The notes beneath the pieces are model-generated. The model worked only from the letters and a program-made list of their open reading frames with translations. It searched no databases and was not told the origin of the DNA. A program made the position numbers and the translations under genes. DNA of 64,000 bases from Fen-1258 sp964449775. GTDB lineage: Bacteria > Bacteroidota > Ignavibacteria > Ignavibacteriales > Melioribacteraceae. Within the stretch, counting starts at the first letter, position 1, and every line of letters starts with the position of its first letter. The DNA is taken from assembly GCA_964449775.1 (NCBI GenBank), contig CAYVBQ010000021.1, positions 3,677 to 67,676 of the forward strand, in the 5' to 3' direction. Shown piece after piece: positions 53,358-61,180 of this stretch.

Positions 53358-54089
53358 ATGAAAAAAATAATTTTCTTCTTTTTATTACCGGTATTATTTC
53401 TGAAAGCTCAGATAGAGTTTCCGGTTCTAAAGAATTATGCTACTGATTTGACCAATACTATATCGAGCTCCGAACTCTACACTCTAAACTCTACACTCAA
53501 GAACTTTGATGACTCTACCTCAAACCAGATTGTATTTCTGATGATTCAGAGTCTTGACGGTTACTCACTTGAGAGTTATACTTATGAAACTGCGACAAAG
53601 AATCAGATCGGTTCGAAGAAAAATAACAATGGTGTTCTATTCTTCGTTTCCAAAGATAACCGCAAGATGAGGATCGAAGTCGGCTATGGATTAGAAGGCG
53701 TTCTACCGGACGCTCTTACAAGTTCAATACAACGTAATGAAGTCCGCCCCTACTTTAAGCAGGGTGATTATTATTCAGGAATTGCAGCGGGACTGAATGC
53801 GATCATGGCAGCTACACGTGGCGAGTACAAAGGTGAAAGAAAAGATAAAAGTGAAAAAGGGAGCGGTTTCCCGTTCATTTTTATAATAATGCTGATTATT
53901 TTCATCACGTTAATTTTCAGAAAAGGTGGAAGAGGCGACGGCGGTGGAATTTTACCATGGATTATTTTAGGCTCAATGACCGGGGGAGGAAGAAGCAGAG
54001 GAGGCGGATTTGGAGGAAGTGGCGGTTTTGGCGGTTTTTCGGGGGGTGGAGGCTCTTTTGGAGGTGGTGGCTCTAGCGGAAGTTGGTAA
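53358..54089 (+). CDS. TPM-domain (YgcG-like) protein
   Basis: 243 residues. Signal peptide (IFFFLLPVLFLKAQ), TPM phosphatase-fold domain (residues about 18-145) with VLKNYATDLTNTISSSE, NNGVLFFVSKDNRKMRIEVG and YGLEGVLPDAL. A membrane helix follows (GFPFIFIIMLIIFITLIF, about 168-187), then a Gly/Ser-rich tail (GGGFGGSGGFGGFSGGG). Such proteins pair with LemA and face the periplasm. Its ATG and AGAGGAGA ribosome binding site lie at the right end of a MITE-like element. Codons 32-45 encode LYTLNSTLKN from CTCTACACTCTAAACTC-like repeat units, also found in inverse form at 53217-53245. Confidence 0.87.
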   Translation: MKKIIFFFLLPVLFLKAQIEFPVLKNYATDLTNTISSSELYTLNSTLKNFDDSTSNQIVFLMIQSLDGYSLESYTYETATKNQIGSKKNNNGVLFFVSKDNRKMRIEVGYGLEGVLPDALTSSIQRNEVRPYFKQGDYYSGIAAGLNAIMAATRGEYKGERKDKSEKGSGFPFIFIIMLIIFITLIFRKGGRGDGGGILPWIILGSMTGGGRSRGGGFGGSGGFGGFSGGGGSFGGGGSSGSW

Positions 54090-54208
54090 TTTCCTATCAT
54101 TAATGTCTTATTTGTCTTGAAGTTCTAACCTTGTTTTAGTATTATTTCGCCCACATTGAGAGATATTTCTAAAGGTATCAGTTTATTTAATAAATAAGGA
54201 GGCCAGCT

Positions 54209-54541
54209 ATGGCAATAATGATAACAGACGAATGTATTAATTGCGGTGCATGTGAACCAGAATGCCCGAACACAGCTATTTACGAAGGTGGTGCGGAATG
54301 GAAGTTAGCCGGCGCCAGTTATGCTGAAGACAGTACGGCGCCTTCTGGTGCAACAGATTTTTTCTCTAAGGATTTCTTCTATATTGTTCCGGATAAATGT
54401 ACCGAATGCGTAGGATTTCACGATGAACCGCAATGCGCTGCAGTTTGTCCCGTTGATTGTTGCGTACCGGATCCAAAACATGTTGAGGATAAAGATACAC
54501 TTCTTAAAAGAAAAGATTATTTGGACGGATTAGGAAGATAA
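54209..54541 (+). CDS. Two-cluster [4Fe-4S] ferredoxin (YfhL-like)
   Basis: 110 residues. First cluster CINCGACEPECPNTAIY (C-x2-C-x2-C-x3-C) near residue 11; second cluster uses CTECVGFHDEPQCAAVCP, with the wider C-x2-C-x8-C-x3-C spacing of YfhL/2[4Fe-4S] ferredoxins of the Allochromatium type. It carries single electrons in the cytoplasm. There is a 40-residue insertion between the clusters (YEGGAEWKLAGASYAEDST). A strong AAGGAGG precedes the ATG. Its partners are not indicated by the neighbours. Confidence 0.93.
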   Translation: MAIMITDECINCGACEPECPNTAIYEGGAEWKLAGASYAEDSTAPSGATDFFSKDFFYIVPDKCTECVGFHDEPQCAAVCPVDCCVPDPKHVEDKDTLLKRKDYLDGLGR

Positions 54542-54570
54542 TTAGCCATCACAGAAGGAGGTTTACCTCA

Positions 54571-54966
54571 ATGCTAAAACAAAAATATATTTTGCTTCTT
54601 CTATTACTTGTAATTTCATTTTCTTTGGCGTTCAGTCAGAAGCAAGAACAAATTACAGGCATCTACACTAACTTGGAATATTTCAAAGAAAGTGGTGATG
54701 TCGTTGGAATGGAAGTTATCATTGTATATTCAACAGACGGAACAAAAGGTCAGCATTACGCTCTTTTTCAAGAAGCACAAGGACAACCAAGTTCGCCAGT
54801 GCTCACACAAGTGACGGTGAACAAAGATGAGATTGAATTTACAATTCCAGATAAACAAACGAATCGTACTTTTAAAGGTAAAATCAGTAAGAAAGAACTT
54901 GTTGGTAAGTTTAGAGGGAATGATGAGACAATTCATCTTAAAAGGAAAAGAAGTTACTGGCAATAA
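54571..54966 (+). CDS. Secreted protein of unknown function
   Basis: 131 residues with a signal peptide (ILLLLLLVISFSLAFSQ). The mature part looks like a small beta-barrel (ITGIYTNLEYFKESGD, DEIEFTIPDKQTN, RTFKGKISKKELVGKF). The VVGMEVIIVYSTD and FKGKISKKELVGKF strands recall lipocalin-like or DUF-type small secreted folds, but I cannot name it. A strong GAAGGAGG precedes the ATG, 29 bases after the ferredoxin gene. Confidence 0.7.
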   Translation: MLKQKYILLLLLLVISFSLAFSQKQEQITGIYTNLEYFKESGDVVGMEVIIVYSTDGTKGQHYALFQEAQGQPSSPVLTQVTVNKDEIEFTIPDKQTNRTFKGKISKKELVGKFRGNDETIHLKRKRSYWQ

Positions 54967-55104
54967 TTATATAGGCATGTAATAGTACTGGCTATCAAGG
55001 CTCACCGGATTATTTGGTGGCAAAAGTTGTTTAAGCAAAATATTGGATTATTCTGATTTGATGACAACCTCTTTTCTTTTTTATAATCCGGATGTAATCG
55101 GGGT

Positions 55105-56001
55105 CTATTCTAAAAATTTAATTACCGCTGTTACAGGAAAATGATCTGACGGATATTTACCATCATAGCTCGTTCTTATGATCTCCGATTGCTTTACCAA
55201 AAAATCACTTGTAACAAAAATGAAATCAATTTTATCTCCGCTCGTCTCTCCCTTAAATGAATTAAACGTTCCTTCGTTTGGCTGCTTCACATGAAGCTTG
55301 CGGTAAGTATCAATTAAGTCGCTGGAAAGAATTGTCTTGATTGCTCTATTTTCATCACCGCAATTAAAATCGCCTGTGAGAACAACGGGTGAAGTTTTTT
55401 CATTAATTGTTTTCACAAGTAGTTCAGTGCTTTTCTCACGTGATATCTGCGATTCATGGTCAAGATGGACATTGAAGAGATAAAAATCTTTGCCTGAAAA
55501 TTTATCGTGCAGACGTGCCCATGTGCAAATTCGTAGGATGTTATTACCCCAACTTTTTGATGCGACAATATTTGGTGTTTCAGAAAACCAAAATGTTTCG
55601 GCGGAATCAACGATGAAGCGATATTTCAAGTAGAATATACATGATTGTTCACCTTCGCTCTTTCCATCATCACGACCAACACCAACGCAAGCATAATCGG
55701 GCATCTGCATTAATAATTCATCAATCTGAGGCTGCAGAGCTTCTTGTAAACCAAGTAGATCCGGTTTGAATGCTTGAATTGTCTTTACCACATTATCTTT
55801 TCTAAATTGCCAACTATTCTCTCCGTCATTTGCCGCTCCGTAACGGATATTAAAAGTCATTACTTTAATCTCGTTTTTGAGGTTAGATTGCGCTAGCAGC
55901 GGATATGCAGTCAAATAATTGAGCAATAGAACAATAGTAAACATGTACTCTAAAACCCAAATAAAATGATGAACGTATTTTTGCTTCATATTGTTGTTCA
56001 T
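55105..56001 (-). CDS. Secreted endonuclease/exonuclease/phosphatase family protein
   Basis: 298 residues. N-terminal hydrophobic signal (IVLLLNYLTAYPLLAQS). The EEP-fold motifs follow: IKVMTFNIRYG, LGLQEALQPQIDELL (Glu), VLTGDFNCGDEN, IDFIFVTSDF and YPSDHFPVTAVI, giving the usual metal and catalytic residues, including the final His. Family members cleave nucleic acids, phospholipids or phosphorylated sugars; the substrate is unknown. The frame extends to 56328, overlapping the MBL gene on the other strand, but ATG at 56001 with AAGGA 8 bases upstream is the sensible start. Confidence 0.85.
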   Translation of the reverse strand: MNNNMKQKYVHHFIWVLEYMFTIVLLLNYLTAYPLLAQSNLKNEIKVMTFNIRYGAANDGENSWQFRKDNVVKTIQAFKPDLLGLQEALQPQIDELLMQMPDYACVGVGRDDGKSEGEQSCIFYLKYRFIVDSAETFWFSETPNIVASKSWGNNILRICTWARLHDKFSGKDFYLFNVHLDHESQISREKSTELLVKTINEKTSPVVLTGDFNCGDENRAIKTILSSDLIDTYRKLHVKQPNEGTFNSFKGETSGDKIDFIFVTSDFLVKQSEIIRTSYDGKYPSDHFPVTAVIKFLE

Positions 56002-56071
56002 AAAAATATCCTTACTTATTTGTAACTTTAATTCATAAATCTCATTTGTAAAATAATCATAAAGTCTGAAG

Positions 56072-56920
56072 ATGAAAATCGGTAAATATGAATTACACGT
56101 CATAGAAACGGGTTCGTTCGGATTGGATGGCGGTGCAATGTTCGGCATTATACCGAAGCCATTGTGGAGTAAATTCAATCCTGCGGACGAACTAAACCGT
56201 GTTACACTCCACGCCCGAAATCTATTATTGGTTAGTGAATCGAGAAAAATTTTAATCGATACAGGCATTGGTGATGACTGGGATGAAAAATTTGTGAAGA
56301 TATATCGGCTGAATCTGAGCGTGAACACATCTCAAAAATCTCTTGATAAACTTGGGCTTAAACCTGAAGATATTACAGATGTTCTCTTAACTCATCTTCA
56401 TTTCGATCATACAGGCGGCTCAACAACATTAAACAACGGGGAATGGGTTCCGACCTATCCAAACGCAAAGTACTATGTGCAGAAAAAACATTTTGATTGG
56501 GCATTAAATTCATCCGACCGGGACCGGGGAAGTTTTATTCAGAATCGTTTTATGCCGCTTCACAAAGAAGGATTACTTTATTTTATCGATGGGGAAGTTC
56601 CATTTGATGATGAAATTGATTTTCTGCTAACCAATGGTCATACTTTTTTTCACCAGATGATCAAGATTCACGATTCATCCAACACCGTTCTGTATTGCGG
56701 CGATCTATTCCCATTCACTTCTCATATTCCACTTCCTTATGTAATGGGATATGATCTTCAGCCGCTTATCACTGTTCAAGAAAAGAAAAAAATCCTTCCT
56801 CAGGCAATTGAAGGAAATTGGAAATTGTTTTTTGAGCACGATCCCGAAGTATTAATGGCTACTGTATCACAATCTCCAACGGGATTTTCAATCAATGAAG
56901 TCTTTACCGAGATGATTTGA
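56072..56920 (+). CDS. MBL-fold metallo-hydrolase
   Basis: 282 residues of the metallo-beta-lactamase fold. The zinc motif is LTHLHFDHTGGS (HxHxDH, about residue 110), LLTNGHTFFHQMIKI is the second ligand region, and YCGDLFPF carries the bridging Asp. Family members hydrolyse esters, lactones, thioesters or phosphodiesters; the substrate is not evident. It is followed immediately by a Rieske-type ferredoxin gene whose ATG overlaps its stop by one base, so the two may act together. Confidence 0.85.
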   Translation: MKIGKYELHVIETGSFGLDGGAMFGIIPKPLWSKFNPADELNRVTLHARNLLLVSESRKILIDTGIGDDWDEKFVKIYRLNLSVNTSQKSLDKLGLKPEDITDVLLTHLHFDHTGGSTTLNNGEWVPTYPNAKYYVQKKHFDWALNSSDRDRGSFIQNRFMPLHKEGLLYFIDGEVPFDDEIDFLLTNGHTFFHQMIKIHDSSNTVLYCGDLFPFTSHIPLPYVMGYDLQPLITVQEKKKILPQAIEGNWKLFFEHDPEVLMATVSQSPTGFSINEVFTEMI

Positions 56921-57255
56921 TGAAAGAACTAGACGGCTTCTTCAAAATTTGCAGATACTCTGATCTTACAGAGAAAATTGGAAAAAGATTTTTTGTTAAT
57001 GATGTTGATGTTGCGGTGTTCAAAGTTGACGGTTATATTTACGCACTTGCAAATATGTGCATTCATCAGAAAGCTGCTATCATCTATGATGGTTTCATTG
57101 AAGATAATAAAGTTGCCTGTCCAGCGCACGGTTGGCAGTTTGATCTAAAAACAGGGAGAGTCCCTAACGGCATAAAAGGATTGGATTCTTACGAAGTGAA
57201 AATTATTGGTGATGATGTTTATATCAAAGTGTATCAGAAAAAATTGAGATGGTGA
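56920..57255 (+). CDS. Rieske [2Fe-2S] ferredoxin
   Basis: 111 residues with both Rieske boxes: MCIHQKA (C-x-H) near residue 47 and VACPAHGWQFDLKTG (C-x2-H) near residue 67. It resembles NirD/biphenyl-dioxygenase-type ferredoxins with no membrane anchor. It would pass electrons between cytoplasmic enzymes; the partner is not encoded here unless it is the MBL protein. The ATG at 56920 overlaps the preceding stop; a TTG at 56917 is unlikely. Confidence 0.9.
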   Translation: MKELDGFFKICRYSDLTEKIGKRFFVNDVDVAVFKVDGYIYALANMCIHQKAAIIYDGFIEDNKVACPAHGWQFDLKTGRVPNGIKGLDSYEVKIIGDDVYIKVYQKKLRW

Positions 57256-57318
57256 TGAAGGATGGAAAGAAGTGATGAAGGAAAGAAGGAAAAAAGAAAT
57301 GAAGGAAAGAAAATATAA
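57256..57318 (+). other. Near-homopurine tract
   Basis: About 60 bases, almost all A and G on this strand (for example GAAGGAAAGAAGGAAAAAAG), between the Rieske gene and queG. It contains repeated GATGAAGGA and GAAGGAAAGAA units. It could adopt unusual helix forms or act as an mRNA feature; nothing else is recognisable. Confidence 0.5.
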
Positions 57319-57369
57319 TGAGGTCCCTAAGCTGTAGACTTAAATTTATTCCAAATTTGTATAACCCGA

Positions 57370-58338
57370 ATGAAATTAAGTAATCAAATAGTAATCGAAA
57401 AAGCGAAAGAACTTGGTTTTGATCTTGTGGGGTTTGCACAGGCAGATTTATTACAAGATGAAAACGAGCGATTGAAAGAATGGCTTACTCTTGGTTATCA
57501 TTCATCGATGAAGTATATGAGCCGCAACGTTGAAAAGCGTTTAGATGTAAAAAATGTTTTACCAAATGCCCGCAGTGTAATCTCTCTTGCAATGAATTAC
57601 TATACAGATCATCACCACAGAGATAAAAATGACCATTCTTCTTTAAATAAATTTGGTAAGGTCTCACGCTACGCTTGGGGAAAAGATTATCATCTTATTA
57701 TTTGGGAAAAACTCGAATTGTTGGAGGAGGAATTAAAAAAGATTGATCCGGCATTTGAGTGTTTAAGTTATGTTGATACTGGTCCGGTAATGGATAAAGT
57801 TTGGGCTAAACGTGCCGGAATAGGGTGGGTAGGCAAGCATACAAATATTATCTCACGTGAAATGGGAAGCTGGGTTTTTCTCGCAACCGTCATAACGAAT
57901 CATGAATTTGAATACGGCAAACCGATAGCGGATTACTGCGGCTCATGCACAGCTTGTATTGATGCTTGCCCCACAAAAGCAATAGTGACTGAGTATGTTG
58001 TTGATGCAAACAAATGCATTTCGTTTTTAACGATCGAGAGCAGAGGAGAAATTCCAATCGAATTTAAAGATCAATTTGATAATTGGCTATTTGGTTGCGA
58101 TGTGTGCCAGGATGTTTGTCCTTGGAATTACAAATTGAGTTTGCCAACACGTGAAAAGAATTTTGAACCGATGGGAAATAAAGGAATTCTTATTAATGAA
58201 GTTCTGGAGATGACTATAGACGTTTTCAAACAAAGATTTGAGACGAGCCCCATCAAACGTGCAAAGTTGTGGGGGTTGAAAAGAAATGCGAACTTTCTTT
58301 CACCGCAGAAAACAGAAAGTGAATCCAATCGACAATAA
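57370..58338 (+). CDS. queG: Epoxyqueuosine reductase QueG
   Basis: 322 residues; QueG reduces epoxyqueuosine to queuosine in tRNA, the last step of the Q pathway, using cobalamin and two [4Fe-4S] clusters. Family features are visible: MKLSNQIVIEKAKELGFDLV at the N-terminus, KYMSRNVEKRLDVKNVLP, the catalytic-region YVDTGPVMDKVWAKRAGIGW, and the clusters CGSCTACIDACPTKAI and FGCDVCQDVCPWN. The usual HEAT-like C-terminal extension of some homologues is absent. No other queuosine gene is adjacent. Confidence 0.95.
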   Translation: MKLSNQIVIEKAKELGFDLVGFAQADLLQDENERLKEWLTLGYHSSMKYMSRNVEKRLDVKNVLPNARSVISLAMNYYTDHHHRDKNDHSSLNKFGKVSRYAWGKDYHLIIWEKLELLEEELKKIDPAFECLSYVDTGPVMDKVWAKRAGIGWVGKHTNIISREMGSWVFLATVITNHEFEYGKPIADYCGSCTACIDACPTKAIVTEYVVDANKCISFLTIESRGEIPIEFKDQFDNWLFGCDVCQDVCPWNYKLSLPTREKNFEPMGNKGILINEVLEMTIDVFKQRFETSPIKRAKLWGLKRNANFLSPQKTESESNRQ

Positions 58339-58409
58339 TTCCATCTTATTCATTATTAAATTTCATGGCGTTTAGGTAATTTTGTTCAGAAAAATTTTGG
58401 AGATAACTA

Positions 58410-59360
58410 ATGTCAGATAATCATCACAAAGTAATAATTATTGGGTCAGGTCCTGCGGGATTAACAGCCGCTCTTTACACATCACGTGCAAATCTTAGTC
58501 CAGTTGTTTTAGAAGGAATGCAGCCGGGTGGTCAATTAACAATCACAACCGAAGTAGAAAATTTTCCCGGTTTCGAACATGGAGTTCAAGGGCCGGAGCT
58601 GATGGACATAATGCGGAAACAAGTGCAACGGTTTGGCGCACAATGCTTTTTCAAAAATGTAACTGAAGTTGATTTTTCAAAACGCCCGTTCATAATCAAG
58701 ACAGAAAATGAAACTTTCACTGCGGACTCTGTTATTATCTCAACAGGCGCTTCGGCAAAACTTCTCAATATGGAAAGTGAAAAAAAATATATGGGTTATG
58801 GCGTTTCCGCATGCGCAACATGCGATGGATTTTTCTTCAAAGGTCTGAAAGTACTCGTAATTGGTGGCGGAGATACTGCCATGGAAGAGGCAATTTATCT
58901 AACTAAGTTCGCATCTGAAGTAACGTTGATTCATCGTCGTGATGAATTCCGCTCTTCAAAAATTATGGAAGAACGTGCTAGGAAGAACCCGAAAGTGAAA
59001 TTCATTACTAATGCGGTGATTAAAGAAATTCTTGGTAAAGAAGAGAACGGGAAAAAATTTGTGACCGGAGCGCTTCTTCAAAACACAAAAGATGGTTTAA
59101 CATGGAAAGTTCCAGCCGATGGAATTTTTATGGCGATCGGTCATCAGCCGAACACTTCACTCTTCAAAGGAATGTTAGATATGGACGAAACGGGATATTT
59201 GCTAGTTCATCCGGGTTCAACTCACACAAACATCGAAGGTGTATTTGCTGCGGGTGATGTTGCTGATAAAAAATATCGTCAAGCTATCACTGCTGCGGGT
59301 AGTGGCTGCATGGCGGCTATTGATGCACAACATTGGCTTGAAGAGAACGAACTTGTTTAA
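58410..59360 (+). CDS. trxB: Thioredoxin reductase TrxB
   Basis: 316 residues, normal for low-molecular-weight thioredoxin reductases. FAD-binding VIIIGSGPAGLTAALYT (residue about 9), redox-active CATC in SACATCDGFFF (about 133), NADPH-binding VLVIGGGDTAMEEA (about 149) and the C-terminal FAGDV-type FAAGDVADKKYRQ (about 280). It reduces thioredoxin with NADPH. A ribosome binding site TTTGGAGAT is 8 bases before the ATG. Downstream is a degenerate GTCAT-type repeat. Confidence 0.97.
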   Translation: MSDNHHKVIIIGSGPAGLTAALYTSRANLSPVVLEGMQPGGQLTITTEVENFPGFEHGVQGPELMDIMRKQVQRFGAQCFFKNVTEVDFSKRPFIIKTENETFTADSVIISTGASAKLLNMESEKKYMGYGVSACATCDGFFFKGLKVLVIGGGDTAMEEAIYLTKFASEVTLIHRRDEFRSSKIMEERARKNPKVKFITNAVIKEILGKEENGKKFVTGALLQNTKDGLTWKVPADGIFMAIGHQPNTSLFKGMLDMDETGYLLVHPGSTHTNIEGVFAAGDVADKKYRQAITAAGSGCMAAIDAQHWLEENELV

Positions 59361-59379
59361 CCTATTAAACTGAATGACC

Positions 59380-59466
59380 TGGCTGCTTGCAGGCATGAGC
59401 GAAGGGTCTCGTTGAGATTGAGATTCTTCTCCAAAGGAGTCCTTCGGACACTTCATTCAGAATGAA
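59380..59466. repeat. GTCATTCTGAG-type repeat, degenerate (copy 6)
   Basis: Contains GAGCGAAGGGTCTC, GAGATTGAGATTCTTCTCC and CTTCATTCAGAATGA. The last part corresponds to the right arm of the family; the left arm is heavily changed. It separates trxB from the convergent surface-sugar genes and may act as their shared terminator. Confidence 0.5.
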
Positions 59467-59583
59467 TTATAAATTTTTCTTGAAACTTCTGAATGCGAAA
59501 ACAAATTGTTCGAAAAAATTTTTCGGGAAGAAAGTTTTTAATTCATATTCATTTGCACGTTCCCCTGTCAAGTAAGTTGTTCC

Positions 59584-60474
59584 TTATATAGTAATATTCG
59601 ATTTAACTCTTCTCAATTTCTCAATGCTTTTATATTCGCTTTCATAAACTCTTTTGATTCCGTCACCCAAAGCTTTTTCGATATCCCGAATATCCTGAAC
59701 AAGTTTCAACATTCCATTTACTTCAACGGAAGCCGCTTGATCGGTTCCCCACATTGCGCGATCGAGCGTAATATGCCTTTCTACAAAAGATGCACCGAGC
59801 GTAACCGCAGCAAGAGTTGGCGCTAACCCTGTCTCGTGTCCGGAATAGCCGATCTGAACACCCGGAAATTTTTCTTTGTATGTTTTTATCACATTGATGT
59901 TAAGTTCTTCAACAGCGCATGGATAAGTAGATGTTGATTGTGCGATTAGTAAATTCTCTTTTCCAATCAGCTGAACGGTTTCTTCAATTTCTTCAATTGT
60001 TGACATTCCTGTTGATAGGATCATTGGTTTGCCGGTAGCTCTAACTTTTTTCAAAAGAGGATGATCGGTTAAAGAGGCAGAAGAAAGTTTGTAGATGACC
60101 GGTTTGAACTTCTCTAAAAACTCAACCGCTGTTTCATCCCATGGTGATGCGAACCAATCAACACCTTTTTCTTTACAGTAAAAATCAATCTCTAAATATT
60201 CCTCAAAACCAAATTCAACCTTACGGCGGTATTCAATGTATGGAATTCTTCCCCATGGAGTTTCGCGTTCAACATACCATTGATCTTTAGGAACACAAAA
60301 TTCCGGTGTTCGTTTTTGAAATTTTACAGCATCGCATCCGGCAAAGAGAGCGCCATCAATTAATTTCTTAGCTAGTTCTAATGAACCGTTGTGATTTATA
60401 CCGATCTCTGCTATTATGTATACGGGTTCGCCTTCTCCAATAAATCTTTTTCCGATTTGAATTTTATTATTCAT
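59584..60474 (-). CDS. neuB: NeuB-family nonulosonate synthase
   Basis: 296 residues of the NeuB TIM-barrel family: IIAEIGINHNGSLELAKKL, AVKFQKRTPEF, ASPWDETAVEFLEKF, KLSSASLTDHPLL, LSTGMSTIEEIEETV, IGYSGHETGLA and the HITLDRAMWGTDQAAS metal-binding end. These enzymes condense phosphoenolpyruvate with an N-acetyl amino sugar to make sialic-type nonulosonic acids. It ends without the C-terminal SAF (antifreeze-like) domain that full-length NeuB has, a variant that also occurs. It overlaps the KdsC-type phosphatase gene by 8 bases. Confidence 0.9.
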   Translation of the reverse strand: MNNKIQIGKRFIGEGEPVYIIAEIGINHNGSLELAKKLIDGALFAGCDAVKFQKRTPEFCVPKDQWYVERETPWGRIPYIEYRRKVEFGFEEYLEIDFYCKEKGVDWFASPWDETAVEFLEKFKPVIYKLSSASLTDHPLLKKVRATGKPMILSTGMSTIEEIEETVQLIGKENLLIAQSTSTYPCAVEELNINVIKTYKEKFPGVQIGYSGHETGLAPTLAAVTLGASFVERHITLDRAMWGTDQAASVEVNGMLKLVQDIRDIEKALGDGIKRVYESEYKSIEKLRRVKSNITI

Positions 60475-61030
60475 GCGTTCCTTTCTTTTTATTCGTTTTC
60501 ATTTTATTTGTTTTCATTTGTTTAGCTGCGATGATAATTTCCGCCAAATCTCTAACTGCGCCAAAACCACCTTTACTATTAACGATTATATCGGAAACAT
60601 TTTTCGCGAAGTGAGTCGCATCATTCGGACAAGCACTTAATCCTGCTTTCAGCATGATCTCAATGTCGTTTGTATCATCGCCAATATATGCAACTTCATC
60701 TGCCGATAGATTTCTTCTAGAAAGAATTTCTTCCAATGTTTTCTCTTTTTCGAAAACACCAAGATGGAGTTCTTCAATTTTCAATTTCTGAGCGCGACTT
60801 TTTACGATCCCGGAGTTTTCCCGTGTTATAATTCCTGTTTCAACACCAACCAATTCTCTTAAACGTTCAATTCCCATTCCGTCGCGGATTGAAAAGCGTT
60901 TCATCTCTTCGCCTTTGGCAGAATAATAAACGCCGGTGTCTGTTAGAACACCGTCAACATCTGTTAGAAGCAATTTTATTTTTGCCGCACGTTTCAAAAG
61001 TTGTTTCTTGGTAAGTTTTTTCTTTGTCAT
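60467..61030 (-). CDS. KdsC-type HAD phosphatase
   Basis: 187 residues of the tetrameric C0-cap HAD family. Motif 1 is LLTDVDGVLTDTGVYYS, with FSIRDGMGIERL following; motif 2/3 is TGIITRENSGIVKSRA; the Mg-binding motif 4 is YIGDDTNDIEIML. KdsC removes phosphate from 3-deoxy-D-manno-octulosonate 8-phosphate; relatives in NeuB clusters act on nonulosonate 9-phosphates. Coupled to neuB by overlap, so the sialic-type substrate is plausible. The C-terminus has a 15-base tandem duplication (MKTNKMKTNK). Confidence 0.88.
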   Translation of the reverse strand: MTKKKLTKKQLLKRAAKIKLLLTDVDGVLTDTGVYYSAKGEEMKRFSIRDGMGIERLRELVGVETGIITRENSGIVKSRAQKLKIEELHLGVFEKEKTLEEILSRRNLSADEVAYIGDDTNDIEIMLKAGLSACPNDATHFAKNVSDIIVNSKGGFGAVRDLAEIIIAAKQMKTNKMKTNKKKGTHE

Positions 61031-61049
61031 TTTAAGTTCCTAAGTATAT

Positions 61050-61180
61050 ATTTAATCGAAAAAGTTCCTCGAAACTTGTTTCGAAGTTATACTTTTATAA
61101 TTAATCTCGAGGATTAAACGCCTCGATATAGTTTTTAAAAAAGTCCTTCCCTTTGGGAAGGGTTGGGATGGGCTTTTATT
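61050..61180. repeat. Intergenic repeat, copy B (reverse orientation of 14533-14660)
   Basis: Read on the minus strand it starts AAATAAAAGCCCATCCCAAC and CCTTCCCAAAGGGAAGG, nearly identical to copy A, then an AT-rich tail containing ATTAATTATAAAAGTATAAC. Positioned between the SDR gene and the phosphatase gene, where the hairpin may act as terminator or processing site. Confidence 0.7.

Noticed and set aside
53771..54100. Proline-rich 109-codon frame antisense to the TPM gene
   Set aside because: It is the reverse complement of the Gly-rich tail codons (GGN giving Pro); no independent evidence.
56002..56328. N-terminal extension of the endonuclease-like protein
   Set aside because: It overlaps the MBL-hydrolase gene antisense; the ATG at 56001 has a ribosome binding site and starts a signal peptide.
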